A DNA stretch of 64,000 nt from contig NZ_JBFAPI010000002.1 of NCBI RefSeq assembly GCF_040676615.1, forward strand, positions 618,136-682,135, written 5' to 3'. The notes beneath the pieces are model-generated. The model did no database searches, was not told the origin of the DNA, and saw nothing but the letters and a program-made list of their open reading frames with translations. Source of the stretch: Asanoa sp040676615 (GTDB lineage Bacteria > Actinomycetota > Actinomycetes > Mycobacteriales > Micromonosporaceae). Of this stretch, positions 35,191 through 42,861 are shown in pieces; within the stretch, counting starts at the first letter, position 1, and each line of letters begins with the position of its first letter. Both the position numbers and the translations under genes were made by a program.

Positions 35191-36098
35191 GCCACCCGCT
35201 CCGGACGGTCGCTGGCCAGCACGTCGAGCAGCGCCTCGGCGTCGCGGGGGCGCAACCGGCCCGCGGCGATGGCCCGGTCCGCGGCCCGCCGGGCCAGGGC
35301 GACATACGCGGGTACGGAGTCGGGCGCCGTGCGGGCCAGCGCCTCGAGGTGGCGGGCCACCGTGCCGGCGTCGCCGCGGGATACCGGCCCGGTCAGCGCG
35401 CCGTCGCGCATCCGCAGCGTGTTGTCGAGCGCCGCGTGCAGCAGCGGCCCGAGCACCTTCTCCGGGTAGACGACGCCGGCGTCGCGCAGCCGGTCCATCG
35501 CCTCGTTGACGAGCGTGACCAGGTGGTTGGCACCGTGCGCGAGGGCCGCGTGGTAGAGCGCCCGGTCGTCTTCGGCCACCCACTCGGGGTGGCCACCGAG
35601 ATCGTTCACGAGGTCTTCGGCGAACGCCTTGAGATCGACCGGCGCGGTGATCCCGTAGGAGATCCCCGGCAGCCGATCGAGATCGGCGGCGGTGCCGGTG
35701 AAGGTCATGGCCGGGTGCAGGGCGAGCGGCCGGGCGCCGGCGATCGCGGCCGGCCCGAGCACGGCGAGCCCGTGCGCGCCGGAGGTGTGCAGCACGACCT
35801 GGCCGGGCCGCAACGCGCCGGTGCTCGCCAGCCCGCTGACCACGCCCGTCAGGGCGTCGTCCGGAACGGCGATGACCAGCAGGTCGGCGGCCTGCGCGAC
35901 CTCGTGGGCGGGAAGGACGGCGGCGCCGGGCAGCAGGCGGGCGATCCGGCCCTTGGCCGCGGCGGAGACACCGGAGGCGGCGACCACCCGGTGGCCGGCG
36001 GCCTCGAGGGCGGCACCGAGGACAGCTCCGACCCGACCGGCGCCGATGACGCCGACGGTGAGCGGCCCCGTCGAGGGGTGGCGCGGCAGTGCGCTCAT
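35187..36098 (-). CDS. Rossmann/DUF2520 protein coupled to panC
   Basis: 303 residues. An NAD(P)-binding N-terminal domain (LTVGVIGAGRVGAVLGAALEAAG, then LLVIAVPDDALTGVV) is joined to a helical DUF2520 domain (HGANHLVTLVNEAMDRLRDA). The same pair precedes panC in M. tuberculosis (Rv3603c) and Streptomyces. The fold resembles ketopantoate reductase, and a related protein (PanG) has that activity in Francisella, so a role in pantoate formation is plausible but not shown here. Confidence 0.88.
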   Translation of the reverse strand: MSALPRHPSTGPLTVGVIGAGRVGAVLGAALEAAGHRVVAASGVSAAAKGRIARLLPGAAVLPAHEVAQAADLLVIAVPDDALTGVVSGLASTGALRPGQVVLHTSGAHGLAVLGPAAIAGARPLALHPAMTFTGTAADLDRLPGISYGITAPVDLKAFAEDLVNDLGGHPEWVAEDDRALYHAALAHGANHLVTLVNEAMDRLRDAGVVYPEKVLGPLLHAALDNTLRMRDGALTGPVSRGDAGTVARHLEALARTAPDSVPAYVALARRAADRAIAAGRLRPRDAEALLDVLASDRPERVA

Positions 36099-36220
36099 AT
36101 TGATCCAGTCCTCGTCAGGTTAGGTACCGGTCAACATCAAGTATGCGATCCGGAAACAGATCGGACACAGCTTGTGTGAAGACTTTCACGGGCGGTTTGA
36201 ACCCCGTCTAGGCTTCTCGG

Positions 36221-37288
36221 GTGCGCTGGTCCACCGCGATGTCCCGCGCCCTCTACGGCCCACCTGGGTTCTTCGTCTCGGGCGCCGGCCCGGCCGGGCA
36301 CTTCCGCACCAGCGCCAACGCCTCCCCGGTCCTGGCCGAGGCCGTCCTACGCCTGCTGACCAGGGTCGACACGGCGCTCGGTCGCCCCGACCGGCTGGAT
36401 TTCGTCGATGTCGGCGCCGGCCGCGGCGAGTTGCTGACCGGCGTGCTGGCGCTGGCCCCGACATCCTTGCGCGACCGCCTCCGGCCGCTGGCCGTCGAGT
36501 TGGCACCGCGGCCCGCCTTCCTGCCCGACGAGATCGACTGGCAGGACGCCCTCCCGGCCCGGGTGACCGGCCTGTTGATCGCCACCGAATGGCTCGACAA
36601 CGTGCCCCTGGACGTGGTCGAGGGTGACCGCTACGTCGAGGTCGAGCCCGCGACCGGCGCCGAGCACCCGGGCGAACCGATCGACCCGCCCGACGCCGCG
36701 TGGCTCGACCGCTGGTGGCCCTTGCTCTGCACCCCTGTGGGAAGCGGCGTCGGTGACGCCGCTTCCCACAGGGGTGACGCCGCTTCCCACGAGGGTGCAG
36801 AGCAAGGGGGTCGGCGGGAGGTGGGGCGGCCTCGGGACGAGGCGTGGGCCGGGGCGGTGGGCGCGGTCGAGCGGGGGTTGGCCGTCGCCGTCGACTACGG
36901 GCATCTCGCCGAGGCGCGGCCTTTTGACGGGACGCTCACCGGGTATCAGGGCGGGCGACAGGTGGCGCCGGTGCCGGACGGCAGTCGGGACGTGACGGCG
37001 CACGTCGCCGTGGATTCCGTCGCCGCGGCGGGGGCGGCGGTGGCCGGGCGCGCGTACACACTGATCACGCAGCGGCAGGCGCTCAAAGCGCTCGGGGCCG
37101 ACGGCCGCCGGCCACCGATCGGCCTGGCCGGTTCCGATCCCGCTGGTTACGTGCGGGCGCTGGCGGCGGCATCCGCCGCGGCCGAGCTGCTGGCGCCGGG
37201 CGGGCTGGGCGATCACTGGTGGTTGCTCCAGCCGGTGGGTATCGACGACTGGACGTGGGACGATGGCCGGCATGTCGGATCTCCGTGA
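36221..37288 (+). CDS. MidA/NDUFAF7-type SAM-dependent methyltransferase with an in-frame palindromic insertion
   Basis: 355 residues from a GTG with TAGGCT (36209-36214) 6 nt upstream, so probably leaderless. The N-terminal YGPPGFFVSGAGPAGHFRTS segment and motif I FVDVGAGRGELLTGVLAL identify the MidA/NDUFAF7 family (DUF185), protein-arginine methyltransferases needed for complex I in eukaryotes. A 90-bp palindromic element encodes about 30 extra residues near residue 167. The gene overlaps nuoD by 26 nt, and NuoD is the homologue of the mitochondrial substrate NDUFS2. The insertion probably forms a surface loop. Confidence 0.88.
   Translation: MRWSTAMSRALYGPPGFFVSGAGPAGHFRTSANASPVLAEAVLRLLTRVDTALGRPDRLDFVDVGAGRGELLTGVLALAPTSLRDRLRPLAVELAPRPAFLPDEIDWQDALPARVTGLLIATEWLDNVPLDVVEGDRYVEVEPATGAEHPGEPIDPPDAAWLDRWWPLLCTPVGSGVGDAASHRGDAASHEGAEQGGRREVGRPRDEAWAGAVGAVERGLAVAVDYGHLAEARPFDGTLTGYQGGRQVAPVPDGSRDVTAHVAVDSVAAAGAAVAGRAYTLITQRQALKALGADGRRPPIGLAGSDPAGYVRALAAASAAAELLAPGGLGDHWWLLQPVGIDDWTWDDGRHVGSP
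36719..36808 (+). repeat. 90-bp palindromic element inside the MidA-type gene
   Basis: Outer arms of 16 bp (36719-36734 with 36793-36808) enclose a perfect 22-bp hairpin with a 3-nt loop (36730-36751 with 36755-36776) and a second copy of the right-hand arm, so an 18-bp sequence recurs at 36752-36769 and 36773-36790 (period 21). Total length is exactly 30 codons and the frame is open, giving GDAASHR and GDAASHE repeats. Confidence 0.9.
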
Positions 37289-38414
37289 GGTGACCGTCGG
37301 CACCGGTGCCGGGCTCGACACCGCCGACATGGTGCTCAACATCGGACCGCAGCACCCGTCGACGCACGGCGTGCTCCGGCTGCGGCTCGTGCTCGACGGT
37401 GAGCGGGTGGTCTCCTGCGAGCCGATCGTCGGCTACATGCACCGGGGCGCGGAGAAGCTGTTCGAGGTGCGCGACTACCGGCAGATCATCGTGCTGGCCA
37501 ACCGGCACGACTGGCTCTCGGCCTTCAGCAACGAACTCGGCGTGGTGCTCGCCGTCGAGCGGCTGATGGGCATCGAGGTGCCGGAGCGCGCGGTGTGGCT
37601 GCGCACCGCGCTGGCCGAGCTCAACCGGGTGCTCAACCACCTGATGTTCCTCGGCTCCTACCCCCTGGAGATCGGGGCGATCACGCCCGTGTTCTACGCG
37701 TTCCGCGAGCGCGAGACGCTGCAGACGGTGATGGAAGAGGTCTCCGGCGGCCGGATGCACTACATGTTCAACCGGGTCGGTGGCCTCAAGGAAGAGGTGC
37801 CGGCCGGCTGGACCAAGCGGGCCCGCGCGGCCATCGGCGAGGTCCGCCGCAGGATGCCCGACCTCGACAACCTGATCCGGCGCAACGAGATCTTCCTGGC
37901 CCGCACGGTCGGCGTGGGCGTGCTGACCGCCGAGCAGGCGGCGGCCTACGGCGCCTCCGGGCCGGTCGGTCGGGCCTCCGGCCTCGACCTCGACCTGCGC
38001 CGCGACGAGCCCTACCTGGCCTACGGCGAGCTGTCGGTGCCGGTGGTGACGCGCACGGCCGGCGACTGCCACTCGCGGTTCGAGGTGCTGCTCGACCAGG
38101 TGTACGCGTCGCTCGACCTCGCCCAGGAATGCCTCGACCGGGTCGACCAGCTCACCGGGCCGGTCAACGTGCGGCTGCCGAAGGTGGTCAAGGCGCCCGA
38201 GGGGCACACCTACGCGTGGACGGAGAACCCGCTCGGCATCAACGGCTACTACCTGGTCTCGCGCGGCGAGAAGACGCCGTGGCGGATGAAGCTGCGGACC
38301 GCGTCCTACGCCAACGTGCAGGCGCTGACCACGCTGATCCCCGGCTGCCTGGTGCCCGACCTGATCGCGATCCTCGGCTCGATGTTCTTCGTCGTCGGCG
38401 ACATCGACAAGTGA
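37263..38414 (+). CDS. nuoD: Orphan NADH-quinone oxidoreductase subunit D (NuoD paralogue)
   Basis: 383 residues (380 if the ATG at 37272 is used). Full-length 49-kDa-type subunit with LNIGPQHPSTHGVLRL, GYMHRGAEKLFEVRDYRQ and the C-terminal DLIAILGSMFFVVGDIDK. Quinone-site residues His31 and His35 are present. No other nuo gene is nearby, so it stands outside a complex I operon, as does the second NuoD of Streptomyces. It overlaps the MidA-type gene by 26 nt. Arg61 and Arg81 align with mammalian NDUFS2 Arg85 (the methylated residue) and Arg105. Confidence 0.95.
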   Translation: MAGMSDLREVTVGTGAGLDTADMVLNIGPQHPSTHGVLRLRLVLDGERVVSCEPIVGYMHRGAEKLFEVRDYRQIIVLANRHDWLSAFSNELGVVLAVERLMGIEVPERAVWLRTALAELNRVLNHLMFLGSYPLEIGAITPVFYAFRERETLQTVMEEVSGGRMHYMFNRVGGLKEEVPAGWTKRARAAIGEVRRRMPDLDNLIRRNEIFLARTVGVGVLTAEQAAAYGASGPVGRASGLDLDLRRDEPYLAYGELSVPVVTRTAGDCHSRFEVLLDQVYASLDLAQECLDRVDQLTGPVNVRLPKVVKAPEGHTYAWTENPLGINGYYLVSRGEKTPWRMKLRTASYANVQALTTLIPGCLVPDLIAILGSMFFVVGDIDK

Positions 38415-38415
38415 C

Positions 38416-40068
38416 CTACCGCCAGCGGTCGTCGCCGCCGCGGTCGTCCTCCTCGTAGTCGCCGCGGCGCCAGTCGTTCTCGGCTGCGGGCAGGGCGCGG
38501 CTGGACGACCACTCGTCGCGGTCCTCGTCGCGGCTCGACCCATACGCGCTGCCGCCCGTGCCGTACGTGCTGCCGCCCGTGCCGTACGTGCTGCCGCCGG
38601 AGTTGGCCTGGCTGCCGGACCAGGCATCGGCATACCAGGCATCCGGGCCGCGACCGCCAGCGCCGCCGCTGGCCCGCTCGTCGTCGCGGCGGACCGCCGC
38701 CCAGCGGTCTTCGATCCGGTATTCGGTGCCCGACTCGTCGGCGCGCACGGACGCGCGGCGCTCGCCCACCCGCAGCTCACGGCCGCGGTCATCGGCCCGG
38801 ACGGAGGCCCACCGGTCGCCGGCCCGGGCCGAGGACCACTGGTCGGCGTAGACGGGGTCGGCGTCGCGCTCGATCGCGGGCCGGTCGCCGCGCAACTCGC
38901 GCAGCCGCCGGTCGGTGAACGACTCTTCCCGGTCGCCGGCCGGCCGCGGCTCGGTCCACGAACCCGGCGGTTCGTCGTCGGCCCGGCTGCGCCGCCCCGC
39001 GTAGCTCTCGTAGGTCGGGGCCGCCGGGCTCTCGTCCTGGCCGCGCCGACCGCCGTAGGTGCCGGCGGAGCGGTAGTCAGGACCACTGTCGGCATAGATG
39101 TCGCCGGTGCCGTAGCCGCCGCGCCCGTCGACAACCGTGTGCCGGGTGGTGACCTGGACGGTTTCGGTGTGCCGGACCACGCCACCGGCCGTGCGCGCCC
39201 GCGGCGGGGTGGCCGCGCCGCGCCCGTCGGCCGGTGCGCCATAGGTGCGCGCGGACGACGCCATCGCCGGCTCGTCGTCGGCCGCCGCCTCGCGCCCGTA
39301 GCCGCTGTCGTAACCCCGCCCGGCGGAGTCCCGCCCGTAAGTGGCGCCTGCGGCGCCCGGCTCTCGGCCGTAGCCGGCCGCCGCCGGCTCACGCCCGCCG
39401 GCCTCACGCCCGAAGCCGGCCGCCGCCGACTCCGGCCCGAAGCCGGCCGCCGCCGGCTCCCGCCCGAAACCGGCCGCCGCCGGCTCACGCCCGCCAGCCT
39501 CACGCCCGTAGGTGGCCGCCGCCGGCTCACGGCCGCCGGCCTCACGCCCGTAGGTGGCCGCCGCCGGCTCACGCCCGTAGGTGGTGGGTTCGCCGCGTCC
39601 GTAGGTCGCGCCCTCGCGCGCCGGTGCGCCGCCGTATCCGGCCGCGGTGCCCGGTTGCGCGGGGATGCCGGCCGCCGCTGGCCGGGCCGCGCCGCGTTGG
39701 GCCTCGAGTTGGGCGCGCAGCGCGTCGACGGTCTGCTGGAGGGCCTGGACCTTCTCGCCCAGGGAGCGGTGGGTGGCCCGCGCCGCGGTCTCGATGTCGC
39801 GGCGGACGTCGCTCTGCAACTCGTCGATCTCGTCGGCGACCAGGTCTTCCAGGTCGGCCCGGACCGAGTCGGTGTCGCCGCGCAGCCCGATCGAGAGTCC
39901 GATGAGGACGACCGAGAGCACGGCCAGCACGGCGGCGATCCGCAGGGGGCCGTTGCCGTCGGCGATGAGGAGCAACCCCATCGCGAGCGGTGCCAGCCCG
40001 ATGCCCGCCCAGAACAACAACTTGAGCAGCGGACGGCCCCGCGGCTCTTCGTCGTCGCGCGTCGGCAT
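38416..40068 (-). CDS. Two-helix membrane protein with coiled coil and long repeat-rich tail
   Basis: 550 residues. Two membrane helices lie at about 15-37 and 42-62 (LLKLLFWAGIGLAPLAMGLL; IAAVLAVLSVVLIGLSIGL), then a coiled coil (about 70-125, VRADLEDLVADEIDELQ; GEKVQALQQTVDALRAQLEAQ). The remaining 420 residues are disordered and rich in Gly, Arg, Ala, Tyr and acid, with 14-residue repeats of GREAGGREPAAATY type and STYGTGG repeats near the end. It could be a cell-envelope or polar scaffold protein. Convergent with nuoD, separated by one base. Function unknown. Confidence 0.75.
   Translation of the reverse strand: MPTRDDEEPRGRPLLKLLFWAGIGLAPLAMGLLLIADGNGPLRIAAVLAVLSVVLIGLSIGLRGDTDSVRADLEDLVADEIDELQSDVRRDIETAARATHRSLGEKVQALQQTVDALRAQLEAQRGAARPAAAGIPAQPGTAAGYGGAPAREGATYGRGEPTTYGREPAAATYGREAGGREPAAATYGREAGGREPAAAGFGREPAAAGFGPESAAAGFGREAGGREPAAAGYGREPGAAGATYGRDSAGRGYDSGYGREAAADDEPAMASSARTYGAPADGRGAATPPRARTAGGVVRHTETVQVTTRHTVVDGRGGYGTGDIYADSGPDYRSAGTYGGRRGQDESPAAPTYESYAGRRSRADDEPPGSWTEPRPAGDREESFTDRRLRELRGDRPAIERDADPVYADQWSSARAGDRWASVRADDRGRELRVGERRASVRADESGTEYRIEDRWAAVRRDDERASGGAGGRGPDAWYADAWSGSQANSGGSTYGTGGSTYGTGGSAYGSSRDEDRDEWSSSRALPAAENDWRRGDYEEDDRGGDDRWR
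39400..39595 (-). repeat. 42-bp and related tandem repeats in the membrane-protein tail
   Basis: Units encoding GREAGGREPAAATY (period 42 bp, for example from 39498 and 39540) and the shorter GREPAAAGF type follow each other in frame. Register and number of units vary, as expected of slippage-prone coding repeats. Confidence 0.8.
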
Positions 40069-40167
40069 GGGTCGGAAGCCTACCTAGACATCCGGAGCAG
40101 CGGAATGGCTTGCCCGACTGCCCGGTCGGCCGATGCGGTCAGCACCAGCCTGGTGACCCGCGGTTAC

Positions 40168-40211
40168 CCCGCGCGGCCGGCACCCGGCTTCCCGGGTGCC
40201 GGCCGCGCGGG
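40168..40211 (-). terminator. Strong terminator after the osmoprotectant operon
   Basis: A perfect 20-bp stem (40168-40187 with 40192-40211) with a CTTC loop, 6 nt beyond the binding-protein stop. It is the longest perfect terminator-like stem I found between genes in the window. Confidence 0.85.
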
Positions 40212-40217
40212 AACCGG

Positions 40218-41222
40218 TCAGGTGGTGGCGAGGTCGCCGTCGGAGGACAGCACCAGGCCGACACTGATCGCGCCGGTGCGCAGCGCGTTCTTGGTCTGCG
40301 GGCCGCCCGCGTCGAGCGAGCTGAACTTGCCGGCGTTGAAGTTGTAGGTCGCGACCAGACCCTGCTGGCACTTGGGTCGCTGCGGGCACTCGGGCGGGCC
40401 GCCGAGGATGGTGGCCGAGCCGGAGCACTTGTCGGCGAGCTGCGACAGCGTGGTCACGCCGTATTTGTCGGAGAACTCCTTGGTGACGGCGAACGCGTTC
40501 TGGTCTTGCGCCGCCGACGGCTCGCCGAACGTGATGCCGACCTTGTCGCCCAGCGGCCGGAGCGCGGCCATCGTCGTGTTGATGTCGGGCGAGGAGAGCG
40601 GCTGCGCGTTGGCGCCGTTGACCTTCGTGTTGAGGAAGTCGAGCGCCGAGGCCGCGTATTCGGGAACGACCTGGACGTCGCCCTTCTCGAGCGCCGGCTC
40701 GTAGAGCTCACGGTTGCCGATCTGCTGCACCGTCACGTTGTAGCCGGCAGCGGTCAGCACGATCTTGTAAAGCTCGCCGAGCGTCTCGTTCTCGCTGAAG
40801 TTGGCCTCGCCGACGATGATGTTGCCGCCGGGGCCCTTCTGGATGCCGGCGGTCAGGTTGTTGGCGGTCGCGAACTCCTGCGCGGCCACCGCGGGCGTCT
40901 TGCGGTCGACGTCGACGGCGCGGTTGAGCTGGATCAGCTTCGGGGTGTCGAGCGCCTGGGCGACCTTGTTGGTGGCCGCCACGACCTGGGGACTGGCCGC
41001 CTTGGTGTTGATCGCAGCGACCACGTTGTCGCTGTTTTGGAGCTTTTTGTCGTCTTGCAGGACGACGAGTTGCTGGCCGGCCACCGGAGCACAACCCGCA
41101 CCCCCGCCAGTGGCCGCCGGCGCCTGCGCGCCGGATGAGCCGGCGTCACCGCAACCCGCAAGAAGACCAGCCGCGAAGAGGGCTCCTGCCGCCCCCACCG
41201 CGAGCCGTGAAACTGCGCGCAT
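40218..41222 (-). CDS. Osmoprotectant (glycine betaine/choline) ABC transporter binding lipoprotein
   Basis: 334 residues. The signal peptide ends in lipobox LLAGCGDAG. The body is of OpuBC/OpuCC type, with NIIVGEANFSENETLGELYK and DVQVVPEYAASALDFLNTK typical of betaine-binding proteins. An N-terminal insert (LVVLQDDKKLQNSDNVVAA and on) precedes the usual start of the domain, so the protein is longer than many OpuC binding proteins. It lies downstream of two permease genes, separated by 234 bp containing phased repeats. Confidence 0.9.
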   Translation of the reverse strand: MRAVSRLAVGAAGALFAAGLLAGCGDAGSSGAQAPAATGGGAGCAPVAGQQLVVLQDDKKLQNSDNVVAAINTKAASPQVVAATNKVAQALDTPKLIQLNRAVDVDRKTPAVAAQEFATANNLTAGIQKGPGGNIIVGEANFSENETLGELYKIVLTAAGYNVTVQQIGNRELYEPALEKGDVQVVPEYAASALDFLNTKVNGANAQPLSSPDINTTMAALRPLGDKVGITFGEPSAAQDQNAFAVTKEFSDKYGVTTLSQLADKCSGSATILGGPPECPQRPKCQQGLVATYNFNAGKFSSLDAGGPQTKNALRTGAISVGLVLSSDGDLATT

Positions 41223-41323
41223 AATGCCCGCCTTCCGTGTCCCGGCGCGACCCCATCTGGGCCGGCCGCGTGTCCGACGGACGGAGGGACAAGCTTCCCG
41301 TCCGCGATTTCTCACCCAACATG

Positions 41324-41376
41324 TTGTCAGTGGGGACCGACAAGAAAGTGAGGATGTTGTCACTGAATTGTCACTG
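41324..41376 (-). promoter_or_regulatory. Helically phased TTGTCA(C/G)TG repeats upstream of the binding-protein gene
   Basis: Three 9-bp elements start at 41324, 41357 and 41368, spaced 33 and 11 bp (three turns and one turn of DNA). They lie about 100-155 bp upstream of the binding-protein start, so a regulator could bind them on one face of the helix. Confidence 0.55.
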
Positions 41377-41456
41377 TCGCGTAGTCGTGCCCCAACCGTC
41401 CGAAGCACCGAACTGGGACTTTATCCGCGACGGCGGTAATTAGCAGGGCAAACTGC

Positions 41457-42176
41457 TCAGGCGGCGCCGGTGGCGATGGTTTCCCGGTCGGCCCGCCGCC
41501 GCGCCGGGCGCAACGGCGCCGGCGTCGCCAGCCGCTCGACCAGGGCCAACGCACCCTCCACCAGCAACGCCAGGGCCGCCACCAGCACGCCGCCGGCCAG
41601 GATCTGCCCACCCGCGGCCGAGATGCCCAGGCCGAAGCCCTCGGCGATGATCTGGCCGAGCCCACCACCGTTGACATAGGACGCGAGCGCCGTCGTCGCG
41701 ACCACCTGCACCGCCGCGGTGCGAAAACCGGCGGCCAGATAGGGCACGGCCAGCGGCAACTCGACGCGACGCAGCAACTGCCAGCCGGACAGGCCCATCC
41801 CCTTGGCCGCGTCGCGGGTTTCCGGGTCGACCTGTCGTACGCCGGTGTAGGCGTTGGCCAGCAGCGGCGGTAACGCGAACACCGCCAGTGCCACGATGAT
41901 CGGCGGCTTGCCGAAGCCGAGGAAGGTCAGCGGCAGGATGGTCAGCAGCGCGATGGTCGGGATCGCCAGCGTCAGGTCGGAAAGCAGCACCACCAGGCCA
42001 CCGCCGCGGCCGGTGTGGCCCAGCCAGATGCCCAGCGGCCAGGCGACCAGCAGACCCAGCCCGACGGCGGCGCCGGAAATCGTCAGGTGCTCCCCGAGCC
42101 GGTCGAGGATCCCGCCCGAGTTGGTCCAGTTGAGCGGGTCGTTGAGGTAGACCCAGGCCTCCTGCACGACGTTCAT
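41457..42176 (-). CDS. Osmoprotectant ABC transporter permease (second)
   Basis: 239 residues with about six membrane helices. OpuC/ProW-type permease; the cytoplasmic coupling loop (VDPETRDAAKGMGLSGWQLL) is intact, and ALASYVNGGGLGQIIAEGFGL near the end is typical. The ATG overlaps the stop of the first permease (ATGA). The shuffled base composition resembles the partner permease, and the pair forms the channel as a heterodimer. Confidence 0.93.
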   Translation of the reverse strand: MNVVQEAWVYLNDPLNWTNSGGILDRLGEHLTISGAAVGLGLLVAWPLGIWLGHTGRGGGLVVLLSDLTLAIPTIALLTILPLTFLGFGKPPIIVALAVFALPPLLANAYTGVRQVDPETRDAAKGMGLSGWQLLRRVELPLAVPYLAAGFRTAAVQVVATTALASYVNGGGLGQIIAEGFGLGISAAGGQILAGGVLVAALALLVEGALALVERLATPAPLRPARRRADRETIATGAA

Positions 42177-42859
42177 CGGGCTCTCCTGCTCCAGGGCGTG
42201 AGCGCCCGTCCAGCGAAGATCAGGATCAGATCGAGCACCAGCGCGAGCAGCACGCACAGGATCGTGCCGGTGGTGATCTGGGCCTTGAAGAAGTTGTTGC
42301 GGAACCCGCCGAGGATCAGGTTGCCGAGGCCGCCCTTGCCGATCAGCGCGCCGATGGTGACCAACGCCACGGTCGAGACCGTGGCCAGCCGGACGCCGGT
42401 GAGCAGGCCGGGCAGCGCGAGCGGCAGGTCGACGCGCAGCAGCCGGCCCCAGCGGGAGTACCCCATGCCGGTCGCCGCTTCCTGCGCCTCGCGTGGCACC
42501 TGGTTGAGCCCGGCCAGCGTATTCCGGATGATCAGCAGCAGGGCGTAGAGGACCAGCCCGATCAGCACCGAGGTCGACTTGGTCGGGCCCACCGCGGGTG
42601 CGATGAAGGCCAGCAGCGCCAGCGACGGGATGGTGTAGAGCACGCCGGACAGCGCCAGGATGGGCCCGCTGAGCGGGCGGTACCAGTAGGCGACCACGGC
42701 CAGCGGCACGGCGACGACGATCGCGACGGCCACGGCTTCGGCCGTCAACGTGACATGCTCGCCAAGAGCGTCAAGGATGGTGCTCGAGTTGGTCCGGATG
42801 TAGTCCCAGGAGAACCAGGGATTGGCGGCATCCTGATACGCCAGGTCGCGGAGGGACAT
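42173..42859 (-). CDS. Osmoprotectant ABC transporter permease (first)
   Basis: 228 residues, five or six membrane helices (VAVAIVVAVPLAVVAYW; LALLAFIAPAVG; STSVLIGLVLYALLLIIR). The coupling loop LNQVPREAQEAATGMGYSRW matches the OpuC/ProW family. The start codon is only 2 nt from that of the divergent ATPase gene, so its promoter must lie inside the ATPase coding sequence or the permeases are expressed from elsewhere. It is coupled to the second permease by ATGA. Confidence 0.93.
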   Translation of the reverse strand: MSLRDLAYQDAANPWFSWDYIRTNSSTILDALGEHVTLTAEAVAVAIVVAVPLAVVAYWYRPLSGPILALSGVLYTIPSLALLAFIAPAVGPTKSTSVLIGLVLYALLLIIRNTLAGLNQVPREAQEAATGMGYSRWGRLLRVDLPLALPGLLTGVRLATVSTVALVTIGALIGKGGLGNLILGGFRNNFFKAQITTGTILCVLLALVLDLILIFAGRALTPWSRRAR

Positions 42860-42861
42860 AG

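Noticed and set aside
36719..36808. Transcription terminator inside the MidA-type gene
   Set aside because: The inner hairpin could act as one, but it lies in the middle of an intact frame whose downstream half is conserved and which overlaps nuoD, so a terminator function would silence both.
37083..39572. An 829-codon minus-strand frame covering nuoD and part of the repeat protein
   Set aside because: nuoD is unmistakable on the plus strand and the repeat protein has its own frame; this frame is a shadow.
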